In this document: positions 1-8,600 of the stretch, piece by piece
Layout: every line of letters begins with the position of its first letter
Numbering within the stretch: the first letter of the stretch is position 1
Assembly: GCA_964398655.1 (NCBI GenBank)
Contig: CAYNNG010000002.1
Coordinates: forward strand, 38,290 to 102,289
Source: SFFI01 sp964398655
Lineage (GTDB): Bacteria; Bacillota; Clostridia; Saccharofermentanales; DTU023
DNA length: 64,000 nt
Reading direction: 5' to 3'
Notes under the pieces: generated by a model
Told to the model about the DNA's origin: nothing
The model's database searches: none
Seen by the model: the letters and a program-made list of their open reading frames with translations, nothing else
Program-made: the position numbers and the translations under genes

Positions 1-1
1 G

Positions 2-235
2 GCAGGTTTTGTGCCCTTCCTGACACAGGCTATGCAGGATAATCCTTTGAAAGCTGAATATCTCCTGCCGGAGCGTATTGGCAGCTTGATCCAGTCGGGT
101 GATTTGCAAGTTACCTGCAAGCAAAGTTCTGATCAATGGATTGGCGTAACCTATAAGGAAGACAAGCCGCATGTAGTGGCATCTATTCAAAAGCTGATTG
201 ATCAAGGGAGGTACCCCGCAAAACTCTGGGGCTAA
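2..235 (+). CDS. nucleotidyltransferase, C-terminal fragment (5' end outside window)
   Basis: The reading frame is open from the window edge and ends at 235, so only the last 77 or so residues are seen; a GTG at 11 is just an internal codon. The tail, with NPLKAEYLLP, a tryptophan-rich WIGVTYKEDKP segment and a closing YPAKLW, resembles the C-terminus of the NDP-sugar nucleotidyltransferase-like proteins that Firmicutes often carry as stand-alone genes. The catalytic N-terminal Rossmann part is outside the window, so substrate and activity cannot be judged. It stops 6 bases before argS and may share its transcript. Family moderately sure, function unsure. Confidence 0.55.
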   Translation, partial: AGFVPFLTQAMQDNPLKAEYLLPERIGSLIQSGDLQVTCKQSSDQWIGVTYKEDKPHVVASIQKLIDQGRYPAKLWG

Positions 236-241
236 ATACAG

Positions 242-1960
242 ATGAATTTACGAGACCAAACTATTGACCTCATCAGCCGGGTTCTCAACATGGACCCGGT
301 TGCTATTTCCGAACTTGTTGAAACTCCACCCCAGGCTGATATGGGTGACTTGGCCTTGCCCTGCTTTAAGTTTGCCAAGCAGGAACGCAAAGCTCCGCAG
401 ATGATAGCCCAGGACTTGGCCGAGAAAATTTCTGCCCAAGCCCCTCACTTAGCGAAAGTTGAGGCCAAGGGTCCCTATGTAAACTTTTTCTATGACCGTT
501 CTGCCTATGCGGCTTCCATCTTTCAAGCAGGCTCAGACCAGCCGGATAAATTAATTGGCCATGTTAGTGATCCCGCGCGGGCAGACCAAGTAGTCTTGGT
601 TGAGTATTCTTCGCCCAATATCGCTAAACCCTTCCATGTGGGGCATGGCTTTTCCACCATCCTAGGAGACGCAATTGCCAAACTCTATGCTTATCAAGGC
701 TATACGGTTAAGCGGCTTAACCACCTTGGTGACTATGGCACCCAATTTGGCCGTCTCATTTACGCCTGGCTGGCTTGGGGCGACGAAGCCGCACTGGAAA
801 AAGAGCCGATCAAGGAACTGACCAGAGTTTATGTCAAGTTCCACCAGCTGGCGGAAGATAATCCAGAAATGTACGATGCAGCCAGGGACCACTTCCGCCG
901 CTTGGAGCTGGGGGAAGAGCTGGAATATAAATTGTGGGAACGCTTTAGAAAGCTTAGTCTCCAGGAATTTGCACGGATTTATGACCGCCTGAATATTTCT
1001 TTTGACTCCTACAACGGAGAAAGTTTTTACTCCGACAAGATGCCGGCCATCGTAGACCTGCTCAGGGAAAAGGGCTTGCTGGTGGAAAGCCAGGGGGCTC
1101 AAGTGGTTATGCTGGATGAGTACAATCTCACGCCTTGCATTATTCTTAAGTCAGATGGGTCATCTATTTATGCAACCAGGGACATTACGGCGATTTTTTA
1201 CCGGGCTGAGACTTGGGACTACTATCGTAACGTTTATATCGTAGGTAAAGAACAAACTCACCACTTCCAGCAGGTCTTCGCGGTCCTAGACAAACTGGGG
1301 CATCCAAAGGCGGGTAAGAACTATCATGTGGCTTTTGGCAGACTTTCTTTTGGAGACCAGGACTTTTCAACGCGGGCTGGCAAGGTCATCCTGCTGGAAG
1401 AATTCCTGGACGAAACCGTAAAGCGGGTCTCAGAGATTATGGATGAAGGCGGCTTCGATCTGGCTGACCAGAAAGAAGCGATTGCAGAAGATATTGGGGT
1501 TGCCGCGGTTAAGTTTATTTACCTCCGGGCTGGACGGGAGCATGATATCGCCTTCTCCTGGGATGAGATGCTGGACTTTACCGGAGACACTGCCCCCTAT
1601 CTGCTATACGCCTATGCGCGGGCTAGAAGTGTTTTGCGTAAATCAGGAGTCACGCAGGAAGAACTGGCCCAAGCCAAGATTGAACTCTTAACTGAAGATA
1701 CCGAGTTCCAAGTCTTAAAAAGTCTGGCTCAGCTGGAGCAAGCTAGTGTGGAGGCGGTAGAGGCTTACGAGCCCTCTATTCTCACGCGGCAGATTATTAG
1801 CTTAGTGCGAGATTACAGCCGTTTTTACCAATCTGTCTCCATCTTAAGAGCAGAGGATCCGGACCTGCGCCTGGCCAGACTCGCCCTGTGCAACCTATTT
1901 GCCTCACAGCTTAAGCTGGCTTTAGGTCTCTTAGGCATTGAAGTCGTAGAGAGAATGTAG
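242..1960 (+). CDS. argS: arginyl-tRNA synthetase
   Basis: Class I aminoacyl-tRNA synthetase that charges tRNA-Arg with arginine in the cytoplasm. At 572 residues it has the usual family length. Visible parts are the ArgRS-specific N-terminal domain (about 1-90), the HIGH-type signature HVGH at 132-135 after the typical SSPNIAKPF stretch, a degenerate KMSKS loop FSTRAGK at 375-381 (normal for ArgRS), and an all-helical DALR anticodon-binding domain over the last 120 residues. The matching tRNA-Arg(UCU) gene lies at 19514. The stop is 3 bases from the next gene, so the two are likely cotranscribed. Confidence 0.97.
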   Translation: MNLRDQTIDLISRVLNMDPVAISELVETPPQADMGDLALPCFKFAKQERKAPQMIAQDLAEKISAQAPHLAKVEAKGPYVNFFYDRSAYAASIFQAGSDQPDKLIGHVSDPARADQVVLVEYSSPNIAKPFHVGHGFSTILGDAIAKLYAYQGYTVKRLNHLGDYGTQFGRLIYAWLAWGDEAALEKEPIKELTRVYVKFHQLAEDNPEMYDAARDHFRRLELGEELEYKLWERFRKLSLQEFARIYDRLNISFDSYNGESFYSDKMPAIVDLLREKGLLVESQGAQVVMLDEYNLTPCIILKSDGSSIYATRDITAIFYRAETWDYYRNVYIVGKEQTHHFQQVFAVLDKLGHPKAGKNYHVAFGRLSFGDQDFSTRAGKVILLEEFLDETVKRVSEIMDEGGFDLADQKEAIAEDIGVAAVKFIYLRAGREHDIAFSWDEMLDFTGDTAPYLLYAYARARSVLRKSGVTQEELAQAKIELLTEDTEFQVLKSLAQLEQASVEAVEAYEPSILTRQIISLVRDYSRFYQSVSILRAEDPDLRLARLALCNLFASQLKLALGLLGIEVVERM

Positions 1961-1963
1961 CTC

Positions 1964-3667
1964 ATGGAGGATAAGAGCTTGGCCATGCTAGCGGATATTC
2001 CCCGCTTTAGCGACTTGAGTTTTGCCCCCTGCCCAGAGGCAGAGCTGGTTCAGCTCACGTCAGACATCCAAGCTCTTATTTCTCAGGAGAGGGGAGCAGA
2101 ACAGGCTGCCCGCAGTCTCTTATCCTTTCAGCAAATTCTTTTAACCAAGCAAAGTCAGGTGAATTACGCCCGCATTTGTCAGGCCTTAAAGCCCGATCAG
2201 AGGCAGGAGGCTAATAAGGTGCTGGAAGGAGCCTGCCCTAGTCTTCGCCTGGCAGAGGCCAAGGGGGCAGTCTATCGAGCCATTGCCAACTATCCTTATG
2301 AGGCCATGGAAGGTTCAGCCGAAGACATGGACCTCTGGTCCAGGGCTTGGCGCTGGTCCCGTTTTGAAGAGCTAATTCCTGTAAAAGTCTGGGATCGAGA
2401 GAATGACCTGGTTCAAGCCTTACAAGCCCTAAAACCTTCGGCCCTGAGTATATGGGAAGAGGTAAATCAGTCTGGCTTCCCGGGGGACGCTTTGATTGCC
2501 CATGATGACCGGCTGGCTTTTTTTCAAGCCTTTATCCGTAAACTGCGGAAAGATCACGCAGAAAGAACCCAGCTGTGTCTGGAGCTGCTGGCGGTCAGGG
2601 GGCAGATCGCTCAAGATACAGGCTTTGCTAATTACTCTGATTACCACGAGGCCAGGCGAGGTAAGCGGTCCTTTGGCCGCAAGGCGGAACTCAATTTTAT
2701 TAAAGACTTTCGCACCCACTTTCTCCCCATCTGGCAGGAGCTGAAGGAGCTAAAAGATTACCGCTTAGGCCTCGCGGCTGAGGCCTGGTTGGATTACCCT
2801 GTTTTGTCGCAGCATGGACGAATTCCGCTGATTTCCGAAGGTCCCGAACTGAAACAACAATTTGCTTCCTCCTTAGCGGAGTTGACCGGGCATCCTCAGC
2901 ACTTTCTTTTGAACCTCATTGATAAGGGCTATATCAGCTATGACAGTCTAGTTAGGGAGAGCTTAGGCACACCCTCCAGCTTGCTCATGTCTGTCCCGGC
3001 CTCCTTTTTAGCTCTGCCTTTGGACGGACGCCGGCCCCTGACGCGAAGCTTCCTGGATGCTGGCTATGCCCTGGCAGATATCTCTGCCATGCTCAACTAC
3101 CACAGTCTGGGGTCCTCTAGGCAGGATGCTTACAGCAAACAGCTTTCTGCCTATTTGTTCTTAGTCCTAGCCCAGAAGGAACTGCCTGCCTTCTATGGTG
3201 AAAATGCGGATCTGGCTTGGGATATGGAATGGGCACAGCAATTGCAGATGAGCTTTTTACGTTGCTTCTGCTATGTTTGGGAAAATCGCCTCTACCACAT
3301 GCAGGGCAGGCTAAATGCTCTCCGCTTGCGTCAGGCTTTCAAGCAGACTTTGGCTAACCAGCTGGGATTCATCGGCCTCCCCACTTTTTCCGATGAGATC
3401 TTAGACCTCTTGTGGCCCTATATATTTTCCCTGAATCTGGAGGCTTATCAAGCGCTCGCGCCGGTCCTGGCTCTGGTGACGATTTTAGCGGTTCACCCGC
3501 AGCACCTCTCCAGGAGTTTGTTATCAAGCAAACTCAATAATTTCCTTCTGACCAATCCTGGAGGAGCAGTCTTAGACCGTTTAAATGAAGCGGCTCTGCC
3601 AGCACCCTTTGGCCAGGATAGTTTGAAAAAAGCCAGCTTCTCGGTTTGCGATCTTTTAGAACTTTAG
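1964..3667 (+). CDS. degenerate M3-family (oligoendopeptidase F-like) protein without zinc site
   Basis: The 567-residue length and overall pattern follow M3B oligoendopeptidases. Around 220-235 GFANYSDYHEARRGKRSF matches the conserved GF.NY.DY block, and around 325-400 the order of segments follows the region that normally holds HEXXH. At the expected place (about 375-385) the sequence reads ISAMLNYHSLGSS, so both zinc histidines and the catalytic glutamate appear missing; no HEXXH exists anywhere in the protein. Inference: a catalytically dead paralogue, perhaps a binding or chaperone-like protein. The frame is intact over 1.7 kb, which argues against a decaying pseudogene. It follows argS by 3 bases. 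Confidence 0.6.
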   Translation: MEDKSLAMLADIPRFSDLSFAPCPEAELVQLTSDIQALISQERGAEQAARSLLSFQQILLTKQSQVNYARICQALKPDQRQEANKVLEGACPSLRLAEAKGAVYRAIANYPYEAMEGSAEDMDLWSRAWRWSRFEELIPVKVWDRENDLVQALQALKPSALSIWEEVNQSGFPGDALIAHDDRLAFFQAFIRKLRKDHAERTQLCLELLAVRGQIAQDTGFANYSDYHEARRGKRSFGRKAELNFIKDFRTHFLPIWQELKELKDYRLGLAAEAWLDYPVLSQHGRIPLISEGPELKQQFASSLAELTGHPQHFLLNLIDKGYISYDSLVRESLGTPSSLLMSVPASFLALPLDGRRPLTRSFLDAGYALADISAMLNYHSLGSSRQDAYSKQLSAYLFLVLAQKELPAFYGENADLAWDMEWAQQLQMSFLRCFCYVWENRLYHMQGRLNALRLRQAFKQTLANQLGFIGLPTFSDEILDLLWPYIFSLNLEAYQALAPVLALVTILAVHPQHLSRSLLSSKLNNFLLTNPGGAVLDRLNEAALPAPFGQDSLKKASFSVCDLLEL

Positions 3668-3692
3668 ACTGGAAAAGCAAGAATTCTGACTT

Positions 3693-5201
3693 ATGTTGAA
3701 ACTCCCCGCAAAATTCATCACGGAAATGCAAGACCTGTGGTCCACCTATGACGCACCGGGCAAGTGGCAAGATTTTATTGAGAGCTTCCAAGAGCAGCCA
3801 ACTGCGGGCTTGCTCCTGAACAAACTTAAACTGCAAAGTCTAGACGACCTGCCCTTCCCAGACCTTGAACCTGTGCCTTGGGCCAGGGCAGGTTATTTTC
3901 TTCCTCTTAAGCATAAACTTTCCGCAAGTGTGTATTACCGACAGGGACTTTTCTACCTGCAGGATCCCTCAGCTATGCTGCCCGCCGACCTAGCAGAGGC
4001 TAAACCGGGCGAGAAGGTCTTGGACCTTTGTGCTGCCCCGGGAGGTAAAGCTTTTGCGGTAACGGGCAGCCTAGAGGACCAGGGGCTGCTGTGGGCCAAT
4101 GAAATCAACGAGAAGCGGGCCAGAGCCTTGAGCCGTAATGTTGAACTTGCAGGCTCTGCCCTGTGTGTGGTGTCCTGCCGCGATGCTCTGGGCTTCTCCC
4201 AGCAGTTTGTAGGCTCCGCGCCTTTTTTTGACTTGGTCTTAACGGATGTGCCCTGTACGGGTTCGGCCATGTTTAGGAAGGATCCTCGGGCCTTGCGGTC
4301 TTGGGCGCGCTACCGTGGACCGGAGATCCTTGACCTGCAGGCAGCTATCCTTGATGAAGCGGCAAAAAATCTTCGGCCTGGCGGCCGCCTGGTGTATTCT
4401 ACCTGCTCTTACTCCTGGGCAGAGAATGAGGGACAGGTTATTAAATTCCTTGACCGCCACCCTGACTTTTATCTTGCCCCCGTTAGCCGCCCAGGGGTCA
4501 GTCCTGGTCTTGCAGACCCGGAGGGCCGTTATCCCACGACCCATGCGCTGAGAATTTGGCCGCATTTATCTCGGGGAGAAGGGCAGTTTGCTGCTCTCCT
4601 GGTCAAACAGGAAACAGGACAAGGGGAGAGGGAAGTTCCGAACCCTAGCTTTAAGGAGAGAAATCCGCGGTATGGGCGGTCAGTCTTGGACGCCTGGGAA
4701 AGCTTTAGTCAGATAAACTTAAGTGGCCGCGGAAGATTAGGTGAACTCTTAAACAGTGGAAATTTTTACTTGAGAGTACAGGAGGATAAGCTCCACCTCT
4801 TACCGGCCTTGGCTCCCATTTCCCCACATAGTTATTATTTGAAAACTGGGCTCTACCTGGGCCAAGCCAAGGGCGAGGCTGGCTCCTTAGATTTTCAGCC
4901 CAGCCAGGCCTTAGCGCAATTCGTTTCGCAAGCTGACCCTAGATGGACCCTGGAGCTTGAGGACTGCACATTGTTAAGAGCAGCGCTGCGCGGTGAGACC
5001 TTGCTTAGAGATCAGGTATTAGCTGCCCTCGCAAGCCGAGAGGGGCGTTTATATCACGAGGGGACTTGTGCTAGAGTTGATGAGCTAAACTTGATACAAG
5101 CTGGAACCTATGTAGCTTTGGCTTTTGAAGGCCGGATCCTCTTATGGCTCAAGCTTCAAGATCATTTCTTCAAAAATACCTACCCCAGGTCCTGGATTTA
5201 G
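3693..5201 (+). CDS. NOL1/NOP2/Sun-family rRNA cytosine-C5 methyltransferase (RsmF-like)
   Basis: S-adenosylmethionine-dependent RNA m5C methyltransferase, probably acting on 16S rRNA. The SAM-binding signature CAAPGGK lies at 113-119, motif IV DVPCTGS at 185-191 with one catalytic cysteine, and motif VI TCS at 237-239 with the second. After about residue 310 there is a C-terminal extension like the RsmF/YebU C-terminal domains, which fits the 502-residue length better than the shorter RsmB. The exact target base cannot be read from sequence. It begins 25 bases after the M3-like gene and precedes rdgB, on the same strand. Confidence 0.88.
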   Translation: MLKLPAKFITEMQDLWSTYDAPGKWQDFIESFQEQPTAGLLLNKLKLQSLDDLPFPDLEPVPWARAGYFLPLKHKLSASVYYRQGLFYLQDPSAMLPADLAEAKPGEKVLDLCAAPGGKAFAVTGSLEDQGLLWANEINEKRARALSRNVELAGSALCVVSCRDALGFSQQFVGSAPFFDLVLTDVPCTGSAMFRKDPRALRSWARYRGPEILDLQAAILDEAAKNLRPGGRLVYSTCSYSWAENEGQVIKFLDRHPDFYLAPVSRPGVSPGLADPEGRYPTTHALRIWPHLSRGEGQFAALLVKQETGQGEREVPNPSFKERNPRYGRSVLDAWESFSQINLSGRGRLGELLNSGNFYLRVQEDKLHLLPALAPISPHSYYLKTGLYLGQAKGEAGSLDFQPSQALAQFVSQADPRWTLELEDCTLLRAALRGETLLRDQVLAALASREGRLYHEGTCARVDELNLIQAGTYVALAFEGRILLWLKLQDHFFKNTYPRSWI

Positions 5202-5225
5202 TGCCTGGTAGAAAGCAGGAAGATA

Positions 5226-5822
5226 ATGGAAATTGTCTTAGCTACCCATAACCCCGATAAGGTCAGAGAATTTCAAGAGATTCTTCAGGATCCTGATTTG
5301 AGCTTTATCAGCTTACATGAGCTGGGACTTGACGAAGATGTGGAAGAGACAGGAAAGTCTTACCAGGAGAACTCAGACCTTAAAGCCCAGGCTGCCTATG
5401 CCCAATTAAAACGTCCCGTCTTGGCGGATGACTCAGGGCTTTCGGTTAACGCTCTAGACGGCTATCCGGGTATCTATTCGGCCCGCTTTGCAGGCGAACA
5501 TACTTCCTATAAAGATAAAATTGCCCGACTCTGGCAGCTCCTAGCCCCCTTTCCGCAGGAAAGCTGGACTGCCTGCTTTTTCTGCTCGCTTTCGTATATT
5601 TCTTCATCTGGAGCGATCTATCATTATCAACGGTCGGTACCGGGACTTTTGCTGCCTGAACGCCGAGGCGACCATGGCTTCGGTTATGATCCTATCTTCT
5701 ATATTCCCAGTTTGGGGAAAACTACTGCAGAATTAGAACCCCAGCAAAAACATAGCATCAGCCACCGGGGCTTAGCCCTCAGAGACTGGTACCATGACCT
5801 TAAAGCGGGTAAGTTAGTCTAG
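5226..5822 (+). CDS. rdgB: XTP/dITP diphosphatase (HAM1 family)
   Basis: House-cleaning nucleotide pyrophosphatase that hydrolyses ITP, dITP and XTP to monophosphates and keeps deaminated purines out of DNA and RNA. The 198-residue protein has the full family pattern: N-terminal LATHNPDK near residues 5-12, the catalytic LADDSGLSV block, YPGIYSARFAG, then FGYDPIFYIP and the C-terminal SHRGLAL. All are in normal order with no gaps. The start at 5226 has a GCAGGAAG-like ribosome binding site. It sits between the rRNA methyltransferase and the PheB-like gene with short spacers. Confidence 0.95.
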   Translation: MEIVLATHNPDKVREFQEILQDPDLSFISLHELGLDEDVEETGKSYQENSDLKAQAAYAQLKRPVLADDSGLSVNALDGYPGIYSARFAGEHTSYKDKIARLWQLLAPFPQESWTACFFCSLSYISSSGAIYHYQRSVPGLLLPERRGDHGFGYDPIFYIPSLGKTTAELEPQQKHSISHRGLALRDWYHDLKAGKLV

Positions 5823-5831
5823 GAGCCGGAG

Positions 5832-6299
5832 ATGGCAGGGAAGAGCAAAGTCAAGAAAACTAAAGCCCAGTATATTTTAGTTGCAGAAAATGCCGCCGGC
5901 GAGACTCTGCGGCGGGTAGTACGCGTCAAACGCAAGCTGGCAGACAACCCTCTGCTGTCTATAAATCAGGCTTGCAAAGAAGAGGGCATTTCACGTTCGG
6001 CTTATTATAAGTACAGGGAGCATGTCTTTGCCTATGACAGCCAGGAAGGCCAGCAACTTTTCCATTTTCGCATCTTAGCGGTCATGTCGGGCAGTTTCTT
6101 GACCCAAATGAGCCAGACCTTGGAGCCTTATGCGGAAAAAATACAACAGGCCAACCAACAACGTGTAGGGCCTAATCTTTCCCAGCTAAACTTAAGTATC
6201 TGGCTGGGAAGTGTTAAAATAGCCAAGCAGCTCCAAGAGGCCATGAGTCAAGTCCGCGGCCTGCAAGAATGTAAGCTGGACCAAGACGAAATGCGTTAG
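5832..6299 (+). CDS. PheB/UPF0735-like protein: small HTH plus ACT-like domain
   Basis: The first 60 residues contain a short helix-turn-helix-like block with ISRSAYYKYREHVF, which matches the DLSRSAFYKYKDSVF signature of PheB/UPF0735 proteins. The remainder (about 75-150) has the beta-alpha pattern of an ACT domain, but the sequence is diverged and lacks the usual GVL...A loop. PheB proteins are named for proximity to phenylalanine biosynthesis in Bacillus, but no such genes are near here. The basic N-terminus (many K and R in the first 40) is compatible with nucleic-acid binding; that is inference. It begins 9 bases after rdgB. Confidence 0.6.
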   Translation: MAGKSKVKKTKAQYILVAENAAGETLRRVVRVKRKLADNPLLSINQACKEEGISRSAYYKYREHVFAYDSQEGQQLFHFRILAVMSGSFLTQMSQTLEPYAEKIQQANQQRVGPNLSQLNLSIWLGSVKIAKQLQEAMSQVRGLQECKLDQDEMR

Positions 6300-6353
6300 A
6301 CCTGATTGGAGACTGGCAGATCAATTTAACTGAGCACTAGGAAAGGAGGACTT

Positions 6354-7421
6354 ATGCGTTCCACTTGGCAGCTTAACCTAGAAGCCTTTCGCTTCTACCG
6401 CCTGAAAGAAGAAAAATTTGTCAAGTTTAGCCTCCTCCTGATCTTAGCCTTGCAGATTTTGGCACGCGTAGCGCCCGTGGGAGACCGAAACTTTTTCCCC
6501 TTTACTTACGCTTTGGAAAACCTGGGTCAGCTAAGCCCGGCGGAAATCTTTGGCCGACTCAGCCCAGGCAATTGGCTGATTATTGGGCTTCATACAGTAA
6601 GTGCTTTGCTGGCCTCTGCTTTGTCTCTGATCTATATGCAGATTTTTGTGCTGGAGCAAACCTGCTATAACGCTTTGGGTCCCAGAAGCCAGGAAGACCA
6701 AGAACTACGAGAAAATATTCGAGCTTTCCGCTTGCAAGTAAAAATCTTGCGGAGTCTGAGTCAGTCCTTAAATAAGGATTGGACTGAAGGTGGCAGCCCA
6801 GACAATTCTTCCTTAACTGAGGGCTATTATTGGCAAGAGAGTCCTCCGGATACTAGTGACCAGGATGCAGGAATTCGCGAGGAATTGCCTACTGCCGATT
6901 CCTTTAAGGTGGAAGATTTAGAAGATGCCCTCCAGGCCGCAGGATTCCCGGCCTGCCAGTTAAGTGACCCGCAAAAAGAGACCGCCCTAGGTTATGCTTG
7001 GCGCCGCTTTGCTCAAACCTTGCCCCGGCAGTTAGCATTTATGCTGCTCCTGGACCTGGCTTATGTTTTTTCTATCATGCTTTTGGGTCTGCCTTTTTAT
7101 TTTTACCTTTCGGCTTTTCTGCTAGCCCCCGCACTTTTCATGCAGGGCCTGAGCTTCCGCGAAGGCATGCGCACTTCTTATAGGGAAACTAAGGGGGTAA
7201 AACTCTTTATTATTTCGAACTACTTCGTGGTTAATCTAGTTTTCCTGCTGGCAGAAGGACTGGCCAGCTTGATTTTTGCACAGGCCTCCTACAGCCTAGG
7301 TGTCTGGCAAAGTCTGTTTTTTGCTTTGCGTTTTCTGGTTTTTGCCCGCTTTGCCGGCTTAATGTACCTGGTGGTCAGAGAGTCTGACCAGGGTGTGAGA
7401 GTAAAAATGACCAAGTTGTGA
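6354..7421 (+). CDS. multi-pass membrane protein of unknown function
   Basis: Not recognised. The 355-residue protein has hydrophobic segments at about 25-42, 75-98, 225-260 (probably two helices), 280-300 and 308-335. A large soluble, acidic loop lies between the second and third (about 105-220). A short conserved-looking stretch GLSFREGMRTSYRETKG follows the fourth helix. No catalytic motif is seen. The start is supported by a strong AAAGGAGG ribosome binding site just upstream. It lies between the PheB-like gene and prfB, with about 50 bases on each side, so it may be transcribed with either. Confidence 0.6.
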   Translation: MRSTWQLNLEAFRFYRLKEEKFVKFSLLLILALQILARVAPVGDRNFFPFTYALENLGQLSPAEIFGRLSPGNWLIIGLHTVSALLASALSLIYMQIFVLEQTCYNALGPRSQEDQELRENIRAFRLQVKILRSLSQSLNKDWTEGGSPDNSSLTEGYYWQESPPDTSDQDAGIREELPTADSFKVEDLEDALQAAGFPACQLSDPQKETALGYAWRRFAQTLPRQLAFMLLLDLAYVFSIMLLGLPFYFYLSAFLLAPALFMQGLSFREGMRTSYRETKGVKLFIISNYFVVNLVFLLAEGLASLIFAQASYSLGVWQSLFFALRFLVFARFAGLMYLVVRESDQGVRVKMTKL

Positions 7422-7470
7422 AGACTCGCTTTTCCTTAGCCTAGCCTGACTAAAGAAAGGAGCAAGACCC

Positions 7471-8586
7471 ATGCTTGATCTGGATAGCAAACGCCGCGAA
7501 CTTGAAGACGCCCGTACAGAAATTGAAGATTTACGGTTAGCCTTGAAGCTCGACCATATGGCTGAAGAAGCCAAAGCCTTAGAAGCTGCTAGTTATAAAG
7601 AGGATTTCTGGCAGGATATTGACCACGCGAGAAAATTACAAACCGAACTCAGCAGGCTCAAGAAGAGTCTGGAAAAGTTTGCCCAAGTAGAGGCCGAGTA
7701 CGAAGATCTTTTGGCCCTGCTTGACCTGATTCAAGAGGAAGATGATTTTAGCTTAGCCCCCGAACTGGAGACCCGAGAGACTGCCTGGCAGCACCAGCTT
7801 CAGGAATTGCGGTTGCAAACTTACTTCACGGATAAGCTGGATGACAGCAATGCTATTTTGACCTTACATGCAGGAGCGGGAGGAACGGAGGCTTGCGACT
7901 GGGTGAATATGCTCTTTCGCATGTATGCCCGCTGGGCGGAACATGAAGAGCTCAGCTTGGAGGTCCTGGACTCTGTGGATGGAGAAGAGGCAGGACTGAA
8001 GAGTATTACTTTTGCCATTCGGGGTGATTACGCATACGGCTTACTTAAGCATGAGATGGGAGTACACCGTCTGGTGAGAATCTCTCCCTTTGACTCCTCT
8101 GGCCGCCGCCATACTTCCTTCGCCTCACTTGAAGTTTTGCCAGAACTAGACGATACCATTGAGGTGGATATCAGGGAAGAAGACCTGAGGATAGATTATT
8201 ACCGGTCATCGGGAGCGGGCGGCCAGCATGTTAACAAAACTTCGTCTGCGGTCCGCATTACCCATATACCCACTAATATTGTAGTGGCCTGCCAAAACGA
8301 ACGCTCCCAGATCCAGAACCGAGAAATGGCCATGCGCATGCTTAAGGCTAAGCTTTATACCCTAGCGAGGCAGCAGCAATTAGCCGCCATTGACGATCTC
8401 AAGGGTGAGCAAAAGGACATAGCCTGGGGTAGCCAAATCCGTTCTTATGTGTTTTGCCCCTACACCCTCGTCAAGGACAACCGCACAGACCTGCAGACCC
8501 CGGACGTCGAAGGGGTGATGAATGGTGAGCTCAACCCCTTCATTGAGGCTATGCTGGCCTTGTCCGCTGCCGAGGGCCATAGTTAG
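7471..8586 (+). CDS. prfB: peptide chain release factor 2, with no programmed frameshift
   Basis: Class I release factor that reads UGA and UAA and triggers peptidyl-tRNA hydrolysis. The 371-residue product has the SPF recognition tripeptide at 205-207, which separates RF2 from RF1 (PAT or PVT), and GGQ at 250-252. In most bacteria prfB has an in-frame UGA near codon 25 that needs a +1 shift. Here that region reads continuously through LRLALKLDHMAEE (codons 21-33) with no stop, so autoregulation by frameshifting appears lost. The start has AAAGGAG at a good distance. It ends 14 bases before nadD. Confidence 0.96.
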   Translation: MLDLDSKRRELEDARTEIEDLRLALKLDHMAEEAKALEAASYKEDFWQDIDHARKLQTELSRLKKSLEKFAQVEAEYEDLLALLDLIQEEDDFSLAPELETRETAWQHQLQELRLQTYFTDKLDDSNAILTLHAGAGGTEACDWVNMLFRMYARWAEHEELSLEVLDSVDGEEAGLKSITFAIRGDYAYGLLKHEMGVHRLVRISPFDSSGRRHTSFASLEVLPELDDTIEVDIREEDLRIDYYRSSGAGGQHVNKTSSAVRITHIPTNIVVACQNERSQIQNREMAMRMLKAKLYTLARQQQLAAIDDLKGEQKDIAWGSQIRSYVFCPYTLVKDNRTDLQTPDVEGVMNGELNPFIEAMLALSAAEGHS

Positions 8587-8600
8587 GAGGAGGGAGAATC

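Noticed and set aside
7530..7560. Possible RF2 frameshift site
   Set aside because: Searched for CTT-TGA-C or any in-frame stop near codon 25; none exists.
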